The notes beneath the pieces are model-generated. The model did not search any database, had not been told where the DNA came from, and was given only the letters and a program-made list of their open reading frames with translations. From Anniella stebbinsi (Eukaryota > Chordata > Lepidosauria > Squamata > Anniellidae), in assembly GCA_029215795.1 (NCBI GenBank), contig JARDYH010000003.1:258238562-258302561 (forward strand): a stretch of 64,000 nucleotides of DNA, read 5' to 3'. Shown piece after piece: positions 10,606 through 22,340 of the stretch. The position numbers and the translations under genes were made by a program. Within the stretch, counting starts at the first letter, position 1; each line of letters opens with the position of its first letter.

Positions 10606-11607
10606 GTGCGCGAAGTCCTCAAAGAGGCCACCCGCCCTGCCACTAGATTGTCGTACAGTAGGAAATGGAGAAGGTTTGTGGCGTTCACGGATAAAAAAGG
10701 GGTGTCGCCTCACGCATGTAGCATCATGGACGTCCTGGTCTTCCTAGGCTCCTTGCACGAGACAGGCCTCAAAAGCACCTCGATTAAGGTCTACCTGGCG
10801 GCCATTTCCTCTAACCATGACCTTATCCAGGGCTACTCGGTTTTCTCCCATCTGTTAGCCAAAGGTTTCATGAGGGGACTCCGGAACATCTGCCCACCGG
10901 TGCGTCCTATGGTTCCGCAGTGGAGCCTGTCAGTAGTTCTGGCAGCCCTATCCAACAAGCCCTTTGAACCTATGGCCACCATAGACCTCAGATTGCTGTC
11001 CTTTAAAGTGGCCTTCCTGGTGGCTATCACCTCTGCCAGACGATCATCGGAACTTTGCGCTCTAATGATACATCCGCCATACACGCAGTTTCACAGAGAC
11101 AAGGTGGTTCTGTGACCGGGTCCGGACTTCAAACCGAAAGTCATCTCGGCCTTCCACGTTAATCAGGACATTGTACTGCCCACGTTTTTCCAGGACGCAC
11201 AGGATACTGTGGGCTCCAGGCTACACGCACTAGATGTGAGACGTGCCTTGGCTTTTTACAAGGACAGAACTACCGCATTCCGAAAATCAAGACGCCTTTT
11301 TGTGTGTTACGGCGGAAAATCAAAAGGCCAGGCTGTATCGGCCCAGCATTTCGCAAAATGGGTGGTAGATACTATCACCCTCAGCTACGAACTAGCAAAA
11401 CGAGACCCTCCAGCTGCGTTGAGGTCCCATTCCACAAGGGCCATGGCCACGTCGACAGCGCTGCATAGGGGGATTCCAATCCCTGAGCTTTGTAGAGCGG
11501 CCACATGGTCCTCCGTCTCTACATTCGTATCACATTACAAGTTGGACGTCAGAGCGCGCTCGGACACAAGCTTTGGTCGAGCAGTGTTGTCATCTCTGCT
11601 ACAGTGA
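10606..11607 (+). pseudogene. DIRS tyrosine recombinase, one in-frame stop
   Basis: The frame begins at the ATG at 10606, 15 nt after the RT frame ends. It reads an N-terminal helical domain (TRLSYSRKWRRFVAFTDKKG) and a catalytic domain. Catalytic residues are visible: the first Arg in the RSSEL motif (codon 11041), the His-x-x-Arg pair (His codon 11428, Arg codon 11437) and the Tyr nucleophile in SHYKL (codon 11536). A TGA at 11113-11115 splits the frame between the first Arg and the HxxR; the same frame is open on either side. Such recombinases integrate circular DIRS DNA. As it stands this copy is not functional. Confidence 0.85.
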
Positions 11608-11655
11608 CGTTATCCCAGCGAGTCTACCCTCCTCCGGTAAGTGTTGCTAGCTACT

Positions 11656-11752
11656 CGCCCATAGTGTGTGATGCACAGAGACCACGAAGAAGAAATGCAG
11701 GTTGCTTACCTGTAACTGTAGTTCTTCGAGTGGTCATCTGTGCAGTCACACA
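11656..11752 (-). repeat. DIRS internal complementary region
   Basis: The first 40 nt (gcccatagtgtgtgatgcac to gaagaagaa) reverse-complement the extreme left end (6036-6074). The remaining 60 nt (atgcaggttgcttacctgta to cagtcacaca) reverse-complement the extreme right end (about 12008-12075). In DIRS elements this region is the template that lets the linear transcript restore both ends and circularise. The switch point between the two halves fixes both element boundaries. Confidence 0.9.
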
Positions 11753-11878
11753 ACCCCCCCGCCGTCCCCTCTAGACATCGCTTGTGATAGTCTATGAGTG
11801 TCATCGCCATGCCACTCCATCTTTTACTAGCGAGTTTATGGTTCAAGTTTGGTTACGCTACCTCACGTTTGACTGCAA

Positions 11879-12075
11879 AGGCGGTCTTAGGGAACTGAGG
11901 TAGGCGGGAACCCAGGCATGCGCGATAGGACGGAGGGGGGAGGGGTTCCCGCCAATAGTTTCTAAGCTCTAGAAGTTTCCGAAGTGAGGCTCGGCGCCGG
12001 CGCGAGCCCATAGTGTGTGACTGCACAGATGACCACTCAAAGAACTACAGTTACAGGTAAGCAACCTGCATTTCT
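11879..12075 (-). repeat. DIRS right inverted terminal repeat
   Basis: It is the inverted copy of the left repeat, extended outward by about 45 nt (agaactacagttacaggtaa, then gcaacctgcatttct). This extension matches the second half of the internal complementary region but not the left repeat, the usual DIRS asymmetry. Confidence 0.85.
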
Positions 12076-12178
12076 CCCTCCGTTTCCTATGCGACTGTAG
12101 CCTTTTGAATCACACATGGTTGGTTTTGCTCCTATACCTCAGCTCAGCCTGCTGAACTTGCCTGAAACGCTCAAGGCG

Positions 12179-12407
12179 AGAGAACAGCATGACAGGGATG
12201 TCATGCCAGTCCAGCACTGAAAAAGTGGATCAAAGTCATGGCAGATGTGCATTAAATCTCCTGTCTGATGACGCTTTGTCTGTTCAGGGTTAAATCGAAA
12301 CAGAAACTAAAAACGGAGCACTCAGGGAGAACAGCATGAGGGGGATGACGTCATGCGAGTCCCTCGCTGAAGATCTGGATCAAAGTTGCGGTGAGTGTGC
12401 TTAAAAC
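12179..12407 (+). repeat. Diverged two-copy direct repeat
   Basis: gagaacagcatgacagggat with gtggatcaaagt (12179-12263) is repeated in altered form as gagaacagcatgagggggat with ctggatcaaagt (12331-12407). The second copy contains the palindrome tgacgtca. Unit spacing is about 152 bp. No coding content. Confidence 0.6.
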
Positions 12408-12534
12408 TGCACGTATGATAACGGCCTTCCTTTTGAGTTGATATCCATAGGGTTGTTCTACCAATTAATTAAAATTTATTTGATTGATTGAGTAGGATAT
12501 TTTTTAATCCAGTGACAGCCTTAAAGACAGTGGC

Positions 12535-13045
12535 TCAGTTCGGACGACACGATAATCAACGGAGGGGGGAAGAGGCAACCATCAGTTGTGTTGCTTATTG
12601 TGTCGTGTGGAGGGCAACACACAACGCACACACAACTGATGGCACGCTATTTGGGGCAATTAAACAACAGAGAAAAACAATGGGCTTGCATGTTGTTTAT
12701 CCCGATATCCATTGTTTATCTCGAAATCCGTTGTTTAAAGTGTCATGTGGAGGGAATCCCCCTCTCTCCGTGTCTTATTCCACTCAGTTATAGAGTTCGC
12801 TGGCCAGAGCAGCCGAAAACCCCTGGCTCCTCCAATACAGCCGGCAGAACTTGTGGTGAATGATGGGATATGGCCAGAGGACTGAGGGAAGGGGGAGGAG
12901 ACGCAGCAGCCCAGAAGGATGCCAGGACTTTCAGCCGCGCGACGGGGGGAGGGACAACGTCGTGTGGCAGACAACGCAAAAATAACACACCGTGAATATG
13001 CTATTCCCCCCTCCATTGCCTAAAGTGTCTTCCGAAATCAGCCAA
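12535..13045. mobile_element. MITE-like element, about 510 bp
   Basis: The left end (ctcagttcggacgacacgat, then caacggaggggg) pairs with the right end (cccccctccattgcctaaag, then tgtcttccgaaatcag) as imperfect TIRs. The inside has a hairpin (accatcagttgtgttg / cacacacaactgatgg near 12579-12645) and repeated tgttgtttat. The TIR core cggacgacacgata is shared with 26683-26905. Confidence 0.6.
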
Positions 13046-14009
13046 TATATGCTTCAGCCCTATTTATTTTTGTAATCTTAGCTCTGAATTATGTTCCCAC
13101 ATTTTTTTCTTCTGCCTTCCTGATCTTAGGGGAATTCTTGTTGCTAGTTCCTTACCCACAGGGGAAATGAGAGAGTCTTTCAGTAACACCTACTCCTTTT
13201 TCTCTTTTCCTTGCTCCGCCTTTGCTTTTGTAAGCTTTTAGTTGGTATCTGCTTTGTCTAATCTTTTACACACTGAGTATATTAGTTATCTAATATCAAT
13301 AAATTAGCACTTTTAACCTGTATGGAAAAGCCACTCTTTATCTCATGACCTGTTGAAGTCACAGACCAAGCTGAATCAGCTCTTGGCAAATGCATATCAT
13401 GGTCTGTGGTGTTTTATACACTGCCCAACAAAACCAGTTCAGCAAGCTGGCTCACTGTAGTTGACTGTAGCCTGGAGCTTCCACGGAAACATCCGCTGTA
13501 TTATCTGTCAGGAACTTATCTCTATAACAAATTCCTGTACAATGTAAGGCTGGGATAATGGCAGGGATGGAAGAAGTTGCGATACGGATGGTAAAAAAGA
13601 ACTTTGCTGGCACAGGACATAAAGTAGTATTTTAAAAACCTGGAATATCTGATCTTGTCCTTTGCTAAAGGACAGAATGGAAGGAAGAACAGTGACTACA
13701 ACATAGGAAACGGTCTTATACTGTTACACTACTGATACATCTAGCTCAGTACTATCTATACCTAGCATCTCCAATTGGTTCCCATCACCCTGCCTTTCCT
13801 ACTTTGTATTTTATTTTTAAAGACACTATCCTCCAGTGCCATCTGTATTTCTCCAAATGCCTCTGGGCCACAGAGGCATTCTTAGAAAATAAAAATAGTA
13901 GCTGGTTGCAGCTCTGGGCTCTGTTTTTAAGTCTGCCCAGCTACCCAGAAAAAAAGAAAAGGGGTAAGCTGGGTATGGAAGGGAGCATAGTGGGGATGGC
14001 GGCTAGAGG
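13046..14009. other. Gene-free sequence
   Basis: No gene or clear repeat seen. Confidence 0.35.
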
Positions 14010-14200
14010 ATGTGGTAGTGTATGTGTGTGGTATTTTGTCTCTTTGTGTGTGTTTTGCTTGTTTTCTGGGGGAGGGTTGCATGTTTATGTGCTTGTTAGC
14101 TAGTTTGTGTTTTGTGTTGTATGTTTTGCCTGGGTTCTGTGTGTGTGTGGTGTGGGTGTTGCTGGGGGCTTTGCTTGTGTATGTGTGTGTTTTGGGCTTA
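14010..14200 (+). repeat. TG-rich low-complexity tract
   Basis: Interrupted tgtgtg runs dominate (gtgtatgtgtgtgg, tgtgtgtgttttg, ctgtgtgtgtgtgg). The open frames here are Cys/Val/Phe-rich products of the repeat, not genes. Confidence 0.75.
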
Positions 14201-15498
14201 TCTATTTCTTGAGAGTTTTGTACACAGGGCAGGGGCAGAGAAGAATCTCAGCCAGGAAGCGTTCCCCCCCACAAAAGAATCCCTTCATGTACAGTTCATA
14301 CAGTTTCAAGAGACTTCATGTTGAATTCCCCACTCCCTAAAGAATTTGTGTTCACATATATGCAAACAGTTTGGGGTGTGTGTGAGAAAGCAACTTGAGG
14401 ATTCTTTAGAACATACATGTATGATGGAGTAAACATGTTATCATGTATACATCATATTTGTATAACTTATGGTATGTAAAGTATGTACAGCCTTTATTTC
14501 CATGGTAGTTTTAGTTCTGATTATTAGCCTGGTTTTCCTGAGAATGTTCAACCAGATATGAATCAGCACCGTAGCTTTGGTTCAAGAAAGTTGTGTAAAT
14601 CTTCTAGTGATAACTCCAGAGCAGCATACTATCAATATCTTAGTTACCTCAGGAAATGATCCCTCCGTTTCTTCACTGAACAGATTTACAAAATAACTTA
14701 TTTTCAGAAAACATTTTTAAAAATTTAATCAAGGTATGAATTAGTACCTGGAATAAGGAGCCCTTGAATAATAAGGGGCTCTTGAATTTCCTCTGTCAGT
14801 AAATCAGTAAACAGCATTTGATGCATACATGGCAATCAGAGATTGTTGTCAAGGCTCTGTGTGTTACAGACCCTTTGTCCTGCTTATTAACAACTACAGG
14901 TGACTATGGGAAACCTGTATGCTAATGATCTCCACATTCGTGACATTTTTCATGTGCTGCATATAACAGCAATATATGTGCATAATTATGTGATTTTGTG
15001 AAAAGATTCAACTTAAAGATAGTTCTCCACATAGAAGTATGTATTTTACACTCCCTTTGGTCAGGTGGAATGTTTACCCTAGTGAAGAATGTTGTTTTTC
15101 TGCTGCTGTGAATATGTTGCCAAAATCTTTCCAGTCAACTTTTCAAATGGACACATTAGGAAACACTATGCATGCATGTCTTAACAGGTCACAAAGGGAC
15201 TTTAATGACTCACCATGAAAGTCCTGTACACTCAAGAACATGAACATAGTGGTTGTTGTGTTTCAACTTGTTCAGCTAATGTGATGAAATTTGCTATTTT
15301 TTACAGCTTATTAATATGAAATAACAAAATGTATTGTTTTATACAACTTATTAATATGAAAAAGAGTATGACAGGTTGGTTTTCCTGTTCTTTCATTTTA
15401 GGGTTAAATCACTAAAGCATGGGAATATGTGCTTACAAACCTTTCAGATCTAGCTGTATATTTAGGGCTCAACTGAATCCACTGCAAAGTTCTGTGTA
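14201..15498. other. Gene-free sequence
   Basis: AT-rich; the phrase acttattaatatgaaa appears twice near 15307 and 15346. Nothing else recognised. Confidence 0.35.
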
Positions 15499-15760
15499 AA
15501 CTCCACTGGAATGAATGGGAACACAACTGTGCTCTACACTTGTTCCCACTCATTTCAGTGGGACATGCAAAGAAGAGCTTCTTGGTTAATGGTGCATGTT
15601 GGATCCGACCAAAGGTCTATCTAGCCCAGCATTCAGTTCCTACAGTAGCCAGCCAGATGCTTATGAAAAGTCCACAACAGGACATGGATATCATCTTCCT
15701 GTTCATGTTTCCTAGCAATTGCTATTCTGAGCCAACCCTGCTAGTTATATTGGAGAACAG
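15499..15760. repeat. Hairpin plus dispersed-repeat fragment
   Basis: ccactggaatgaatgggaac (about 15502) pairs with gttcccactcatttcagtgg (about 15541). The following phrase, tagccagccagatgcttatg with ccacaacaggacatgg, resembles a common squamate interspersed repeat that I recognise from memory only. Confidence 0.4.
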
Positions 15761-18700
15761 GGGAAGGAGCAGTGACGGAAATTATTGTGTTACAGCTGGG
15801 CTTTAGTTGAGCACCACTGAGACAACTGTTGCCCAAGCATGTGGATGCAAAACAGCTGTCATCTTGGGTGGGGTCACCTGAGGGCTTAAGAACATCACAC
15901 ATCTCAGGAAACTTTCTGACCTGCAGTCCCAATGGCTTACCCTAGGCAGCAGAAGTATAGACAGCCGTAGGCACCCACATTTAATTAGAGGGCTGCATTC
16001 ATGGCCGACAAGTAGGGGAACAGGTTCTCCTATACTAGCTAGAAGGAAGCAAGGGCATTTAAAAGTGAGAAAAGTAAAACCTGTGAATGGTAGTAAAGAG
16101 AATTAAAGTGGAACAGATTCCTGAATGACAATTAAAGCACTTTAATTCTTGTGCGATTTTGACCTTTGTGTATTTTTGTGATGGTTGCCATTCATGTGGA
16201 ACAACCTGTGTAGTTCAGGAGGTCAAGCCAACCTTCCCAGATCATATCACTAGAAATAATTAAAAAGCTAAAGAGTGTGGGTTGCATTGAATGGTGTTAT
16301 TCTGCTGATGGAAGCAGTTCTATCGGTGGAACTTGGTAAGGGGGAAATTACCACCACTTCCAACCTGCCTTATAATCTGCTCCGGAGGGCTGGGAAACCT
16401 CCAGAGCAGTTTTTTAGGCAGCGTAGTCGGTTTCATTGCAGAGGAAAGAATCCTGTTTTGCCAGCGGATGTCCGCTAGCATGACTAGGATTTAAACCTGT
16501 GTCATGTTCAGGAAAGGGATTACCAAACTCCCTGAGAAAATGTGTCATAGGAAAGTGAGAGAGAGAGACTTCTACTAGCAACCAAATAGAAAACAAGTGA
16601 GTAACAGTTTCCTCTGTCTAGCAGAGGATCATGTGCTGCTTATATTGGTGACGCTTATATTCATGATGCTTTCTTGGCATCAAGAATCCACCCTTGCCCT
16701 TTGTTTCTCTTTTTCACTTCTTTACCTCCCCCACTTTTATCCTCCTGGTGATCTTTCTTGGCCTGTTGCTCCTCCTCCTCTTTCTTTCTTGTTCAGAATG
16801 CCCTCAGGCGTTGTATGAAAATAGTTTGCTGAACTCAGGGAAAGCTCCAACTGTTCTAAGTACCTGGATACCTATGTCTGCTTTCTTTGCTTGTTTATAT
16901 TTATAGTACAAATAATGTAGGAGAAAATGGATTATATCCCATGATGTCTTCCACCAACAGAATGGACATGAATAGAGGGTTAAATTTCCACCCATACATG
17001 CGAAATCCACTCCAAACAGTTGGAGGACCCTCTAGAAAAGACTGTGGGGAAGGGATGAGGGGAATGGAAGTCCACTCATATGAGGTTGGATTTAAGACAA
17101 TGGGAACAGTTGTAAAAATAAACCTTTGCAGATATGGAGCATTTAATACAGATTCATTACTACTTAAACGTACACCTGTATTTACAATCAGCAGGATTAA
17201 AGAGTGCTAAAAAGATTCCCCCCACCCCAATGCATTAAAAAGTGTATTGGTTTTGTTATGCTTTTTTTAGCAACAATTATAATTTCTGATACACAAACCA
17301 GAACTCCTTGTACCGACTTCTACTCTTACGAACTTATACCTGTATGTTCACACACAAGAAACAATATGAGAAGAAAAAGTAATCAAACAAACCTGATAAA
17401 AAGGGAAGGGAAAAAGGAAAAAAAATGTAGAAAGTGCCTGCTCGTATATACCTTTGCTTCAAGTTCCAATACCATCTTAAGGTCAAACTATGTTAATTGT
17501 GCAGCATGTAGGTGAGGATACTCTTTTTTTTACTCTAGAGAAGTGCATATGGCCCTGATTTGGATCGGGACCACCGAGAATCTTTGGGGGGGGGGATTAA
17601 GTCCACCCCGTTTTCCCCACTCATGAAATTTCCATCCTCACAAGGGGGGTTAAGAAAAGTCGGGGGAAACCTCAACTAATGCCAATGAAGATTTTTTTTT
17701 TTAAAAGAAAAGTTGTTTGGGGTGTGTGCGTGTGTGTGTGTATAGGTAGAGGAAAGGTTTAATCTTTCCCTCTAAATGTACAGTGGTACCAACCTGAATT
17801 GGGGCAACATACACTCTAGAGTTTAAAAAAGGAGGAAAAGGTTATCCTCAGCTACACACAGTGCAATTAAAGTAATATGCATTTTGATTTTCCGATAATG
17901 TCTCAGTAGGTAATGTGGGTGGTTTCATTAAGGTGACAATGAGTTTTCAGCCACTCTTTCATTTCATACTTATGGGTGGAGTAGCAATTTCAATCTTAGT
18001 GCTTGTGAGTGCTGAATCTGTGGGAGGTAGCTATTTTGGATTAATTAATCTGAATAAAGGGATGTGTTCTTTTACATGGAATTGGGACATTATGCTCCAC
18101 GGGAATGTACCCCTCCTTTCCATGATGTTGCATGGGCCTGGAAAATATTTTTGTTCCACTGAATGCTATTAATATTTAGTATTTTTATTTGTCATTTCTA
18201 TAGTACTTTTCAGTATACAACACGCTTTATAATTTTTGGCTCGTTTGTGTACTACTAATCTTGATGCATCTGGGATATAAGTATTTACCTTCATCAGGGT
18301 TCTAGAGAATTAGAAGCAAAAAGGAAAGGATAGAATTATTGTTTCTGAGAGACTACAGGAATGAGGGGAAGGACTTTCTGGCCTCTTCAACTGGCCACCA
18401 CTGAATATTTGTAGCACTTCCATCCAATCAAGAAAACTAGGAAAGAAGATGGGCTTAGCCCCAAATCACTATAAATGCTGGTTTACAACACACTGCTTCA
18501 TTCTGGCAATGTCACATGGATTTCCCTTCTTCATCTATTCTGATGGAAGATATGGCCTCTATCTAATTTTTCTTTATGTACTGTACCTGCTACCTCTACA
18601 TATATAAGATGTGAAAGATTATTTTTGTCTGGAAAACAAAAGATCTATAATAAATTCTTGGGAAGTGATTGGTTTGGAGAAGAGGATGTGTGTAGTCTAT

Positions 18701-18822
18701 GGGTTTCAAATCTATTATTGGCTGTCTTGGACTGGTGTATGCACACTGCTTCATACTATAGCAACACTGTGGTTCCTATACTAAATATGTAAATTGTAAA
18801 GGGCAGGCCTGTATCCCTAAAA
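15761..18822. other. Gene-free sequence with a hAT-end relic
   Basis: No exons seen. Near 17541-17575, gtgcatatggccctgatttgg with atcgggacc resembles the left end of the hAT-type element at 47964, suggesting an old relative. A G-run lies at 17586 and (GT)n near 17727. Confidence 0.35.
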
Positions 18823-18957
18823 TAGCCTTTTTCAATATGATGCCCTCTATATGTTTTGGACTACAACTGACAGCATTCCTGACCATTGGCCATGTTGGTT
18901 GGGGCTGATGGGAGTTAGTCCAAAACATCTGGAGGGAACCAGATTGGGGAAGGTTGC
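18823..18957. mobile_element. hAT-type MITE with perfect 8-bp target duplication
   Basis: The 135-bp element has TIR-like ends (tagcctttttcaatatgatg / ccagattggggaaggttgc) and an internal inverted phrase, ttttggactacaactgacag against gttagtccaaaac. ccctaaaa is present immediately before (18815-18822) and after (18958-18965), the 8-bp duplication expected of hAT insertion. Relatives: 4341, 33335, 61925. Confidence 0.75.
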
Positions 18958-19179
18958 CCCTAAAAACTGAGGGACATGCATGCACTGGGCCACCCTCATT
19001 GTTCGTCCCTGGTGTTTCCACAACATATTTAGGAGAACATGCCTGTCCCTGTTTAGAAGGTTGTATCTTTTTCTTTATACTTTGGAAACTGGCAATGAGG
19101 GTATAAACCTTTTCATTACAAGGAGGACATTGGGGGAATGGATTTCTAATTAATTCCACAGCATAAAAATAAATTGAAT

Positions 19180-19395
19180 ATGAACATATGAAGTTGCCTT
19201 ATTCTGAGTCATACCAATGGACCCAAGAGTCCAGTACCACCAACTTTCAACTGATAGTGGCAATCAAGAGAATCAAGCAGTCTTTCCTAATGTTGTTGCT
19301 ACCAACCTGGATCTTTTTAACTGGAGAGATCAGGGACTGGACTGGGGGACTTTACTCATACAAAGCCTGTGCTTTTTCCACTGAACTATGGTCTG
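19180..19395 (-). mobile_element. tRNA-derived SINE, minus strand
   Basis: On the minus strand the right end reads atagttcagtggaaaaagc, similar to a tRNA A box (TAGCTCAGTGGTAGAGC). The left end, gaacatatgaagttgcctta with tctgagtcat, matches the copy at 30525. It is degenerate and the B box is weak. Confidence 0.6.
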
Positions 19396-20680
19396 TTCAC
19401 ATTATTCAGGCATGCATCAATCAAGAGCAGCTTATATGGAACAGCCCCGAGTTGGTATGGACCAGTTTTGAAAGTCCCAAAAGCTTTTATTTTGTAGTGC
19501 AGAGTTGATCAAATCTGACATCCTTGTCAATATTCCAGAGGAACAGACGTATTAGTTTGTTACAGTAAATGCACACAAACACAAATCTTATGGCATCATA
19601 AAGACTGCCAATTTTTCTGTGGTATAAGCTCTATTGTTGCAAAAGCTCCTGCCACCATAAGGGCACAACCCCATAGGACTGCAGCATGTTAGATGGAAAT
19701 CCTATACCCTGCTGGGCAGTTGCCAGAGGGATGGAGGCAATTTCAACTCTTGTTCCTCCACCCGCCCAACCCCTCCAACTTCAGTTAGATGGGCTCCTAA
19801 GCCCATCTACCAGCAGTGGGCAGGGATTTGCAACAGAGTCCACAGGATATTTTGGATCCCAGTCTCGTCTTTCCCTACCCACTGTCCTGCCCCCTTTTTG
19901 ACCTCCCCGAAGCTGTCTGGGGTTGTTGTTTTTGCTATCTCAAAAGCAGGGGGTGCAGTTCTTTCTGTGATGGCTGTGAAGGTATGGGTGGAGAGATTGG
20001 ATCTGAGTCCCCCTCACAAGGTCGTAAGAGAGTCTATGGCCTTATGAGAGGGATTTTGATATATCCTATGGTTCCTGGTATGTGCTTCCAGGGACAGTGC
20101 GATTACTTTCTAAGTCAGTCTTTAAGATGCCACAAAACTCTTCTTGTATTTGTTAGTTTTCCTTATCCATTTTGTGGTACACTGATTAATATTACCTGAA
20201 TATACTCTTTCCTTGCGCACCTGTGTATTGCAAATAAGAAACAAAGGAAAGTACAAATAAGAAACTAGGGACTGGGAACTATCAATGCCTATCTTTGAAT
20301 AGAAAAGAGACAGTAAGGTTCATGGAGACACCTTCGCTATGTCAAACCATAAAAAGTTAGTGGAGCTCAAAGCAGCATGTGGATATGTGTGTCCCATGTT
20401 GTCCCCATAAATCTGATAAAGTGAGATACTGAAGACCAGTATGATAATACTAACATGAAGCAGCTCAAACATGAGTCCCACTTTACAAAGCAGAATGCAC
20501 CGAAAGGGTGGGAAAATCCCCTCCTGACTGAAAACATCAGGAATGGCTTAAATGTTATTTAGAAGGAACTATATATACACAGTGGACAATCCTAAACATA
20601 AGCCTTGAAGCGGTAAGTAATCAGTATACTGTTGCCCTATTACTGTTTATGTGTGGTTTCCAATGGCATAGTTAGGTCAT
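19396..20680. other. Gene-free sequence
   Basis: A short phrase near 19588-19630 (caaatcttatggcatcataa, then gtggtataagct) recurs at 52180. Otherwise nothing recognised. Confidence 0.35.
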
Positions 20681-21140
20681 TTTATAATAATAATAATAAT
20701 AATAATAATAATCTCCGTCTGGATCGAGGCGGGGAACAACAACATGATAAAATACATAAAACTGATTAAAACATGACACATAATTTAAACTGCATAAAAA
20801 TCATAAAACATCCTAAAAACATCCTAAAAACATTCTAAAATTCCACTGGATATGCCTGCCGGAAGAGAACAGTCTTTATGGCTTTCTTAAATTCTAAAAG
20901 ACTGTTAAGTTGACGAGTCTCCTCCGGCAGGTCATTCCACAGTCTGGGAGCGGCAGAAGAGAAGGTCCTCTGGGTAACAGTTGTCAGCCTAGTCTTGGCC
21001 AACCGCAGTAAGTTCTTCCCAGAGGACCTGAGCGTGCGGGGCGGATTGTACGGGAGAAGGCGATCCCGCAGGTAACCTGGACCCAAACCATATAGGGCTT
21101 TAAAGGTAATAACCAACACTATGGGTATCATTGTCTCACA
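20681..21140 (-). mobile_element. L2-like LINE, 3' end, minus strand
   Basis: The minus-strand frame 21131-20835 reads the C-terminal L2-type segment TFKALYGLGPGYLRDRLLPY followed by the typical RLWNDLPEE motif. The 3' tail ends in ccccgcctcgatcc and an (ATT)n run (20681-20712 on +). The element is strongly 5'-truncated. The same tail is carried by the SINE at 34650-34870. Confidence 0.8.
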
Positions 21141-21840
21141 GGGGGCTACTCTTTTAATGGTACTGTGTATTACTTCACTTACTTCAAAATGTGATATGCC
21201 AATCTTCTACTGAGTGGGTCCTGGATTTCTACCCCCATATCCTGCCCTGACAACACCACTAGTTGTTTGGTATTGATTTTATTGCTGTTTTATCTTACTG
21301 TCAACTGCGCTGAAAGTGTTGGCTGAAAAGACAGTATAGGCAGGTGGCCTGCCAAAACTTTCTTATTCCATCAGCCTTTTAAATTCTTTCTTGTTAAATT
21401 ATTGGGATGGGATAGTGGTTTTGTTTTAATGTTTTTTTGTTTTTAGCTTTTCTACTATATGTTTTAATGATAAGTACGTATTTTAGTTAATGTGAGTCAC
21501 CCAAAAAGTTCTGCTATTCTAAGCCTCAAAATTCTACTGCAAATAAAAATGACACTTGTTGGCTAATAACGTGACACATGAGACCCATGGTCTATAATCC
21601 TGCAAAATTCCAAACTAATAAAATTATCACAGGTACAGCACGTTAAAAATCACTGAAAACTGATACATTTGTACTCCCCCCCACCCCAGCTGAGGCTAAG
21701 TATAGCATGTAATCCTTTCAAATCCGGGTGAAATATAATATAGCCAACCACTTATACAACGTTTCCAAATAATCAATGCGCTTCACTTATATTACCTCAG
21801 GCTGTGCCCTTGGACGTTACCTCAATACCCATCCCCCTGA
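21141..21840. other. Sequence upstream of EPCAM promoter
   Basis: AT-rich and non-coding; no repeat clearly identified. Confidence 0.35.
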
Positions 21841-21894
21841 AAGCGTTTCTACCGGAAAAGTCTAAATATGGCCAGCAGGGCCCCACAGGTGAGT

Positions 21895-22276
21895 CCTTCT
21901 CCAGCCGCCGCCCCGGCCTAGCTCCGCCCCAGTGGGCCGCTCCCGGTTTCGCTTAGGTGGCGCTGCGAGGTATAAGCGCTCGGAGGGGGAGAGAGAGGGG
22001 AGTCATTTGGTCTTCACCTGAGGAAGCAGCAACAAGAGCCCGAGCGACGCAGGTGCCGAGGGAGGAGATCAAGGGGCCCTGGTGTAACCTGAGAAGGCGG
22101 GCGTGGCTGGCTGAGAGGGGTTTAGCTTACCTGCGGAACCTGTCGAGCAGCTCGAGAGAGGACGAGGAGAAAGGGCGCAGCGGAGTCACGGAGACTTGAG
22201 AGAAAAGCGGCGTTCGTCGCGAACCTCTTTATTTTTGTCTACCTGACCGTCTACCTGCTTCCTCATCTCACCGGCG
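21895..22276 (+). promoter_or_regulatory. EPCAM: Candidate EPCAM promoter and 5' UTR
   Basis: A GC- and CpG-rich block begins near 21895. It has a GC box (ctccgcccc, 21922-21930) and a TATA-like tataag (21971-21976). Transcription would then start near 22000, giving a 5' UTR of about 270 nt. The ATG context ccggcgATGg is a good initiation context. Site assignments are by motif only. Confidence 0.55.
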
Positions 22277-22340
22277 ATGGCTCTGCCCCGTGGGGCTTTC
22301 TTGCTGCTGGCGCTGGTCGCTGCTGTGAGCTGCCAAGAAG
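22277..22340 (+). CDS. EPCAM: EPCAM exon 1 (coding part)
   Basis: Encodes the start Met and the hydrophobic signal peptide ([20 protein letters not shown]). It ends in codon phase 1 before gtacgt at 22341. The CpG-rich block continues into intron 1 to about 22480. Confidence 0.95.

Larger units (their letters stand above)
6036..12075 (+). mobile_element. DIRS-type tyrosine-recombinase retrotransposon, nearly full length
   Basis: This 6.04-kb unit has DIRS architecture. It has inverted terminal repeats (6036-6200 and 11879-12075), a gag-like frame, an RT/RNase H/methyltransferase-like frame and a tyrosine recombinase frame. An internal complementary region (11656-11752) is the reverse complement of the joined left and right ends. 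The DIRS group replicates through circular DNA and integrates by recombinase, so no target duplication is expected and none is seen. It is GC-rich and CpG-rich compared with its surroundings, which suggests a fairly recent arrival. It is decayed by one gag frame change and two in-frame TGA stops (9521 and 11113). The ends were set from where the internal region switches from one terminus to the other. Confidence 0.9.

Noticed and set aside
14012..14340. Cys/Val-rich open frames that resemble membrane peptides
   Set aside because: They are translations of an interrupted (TG)n tract.
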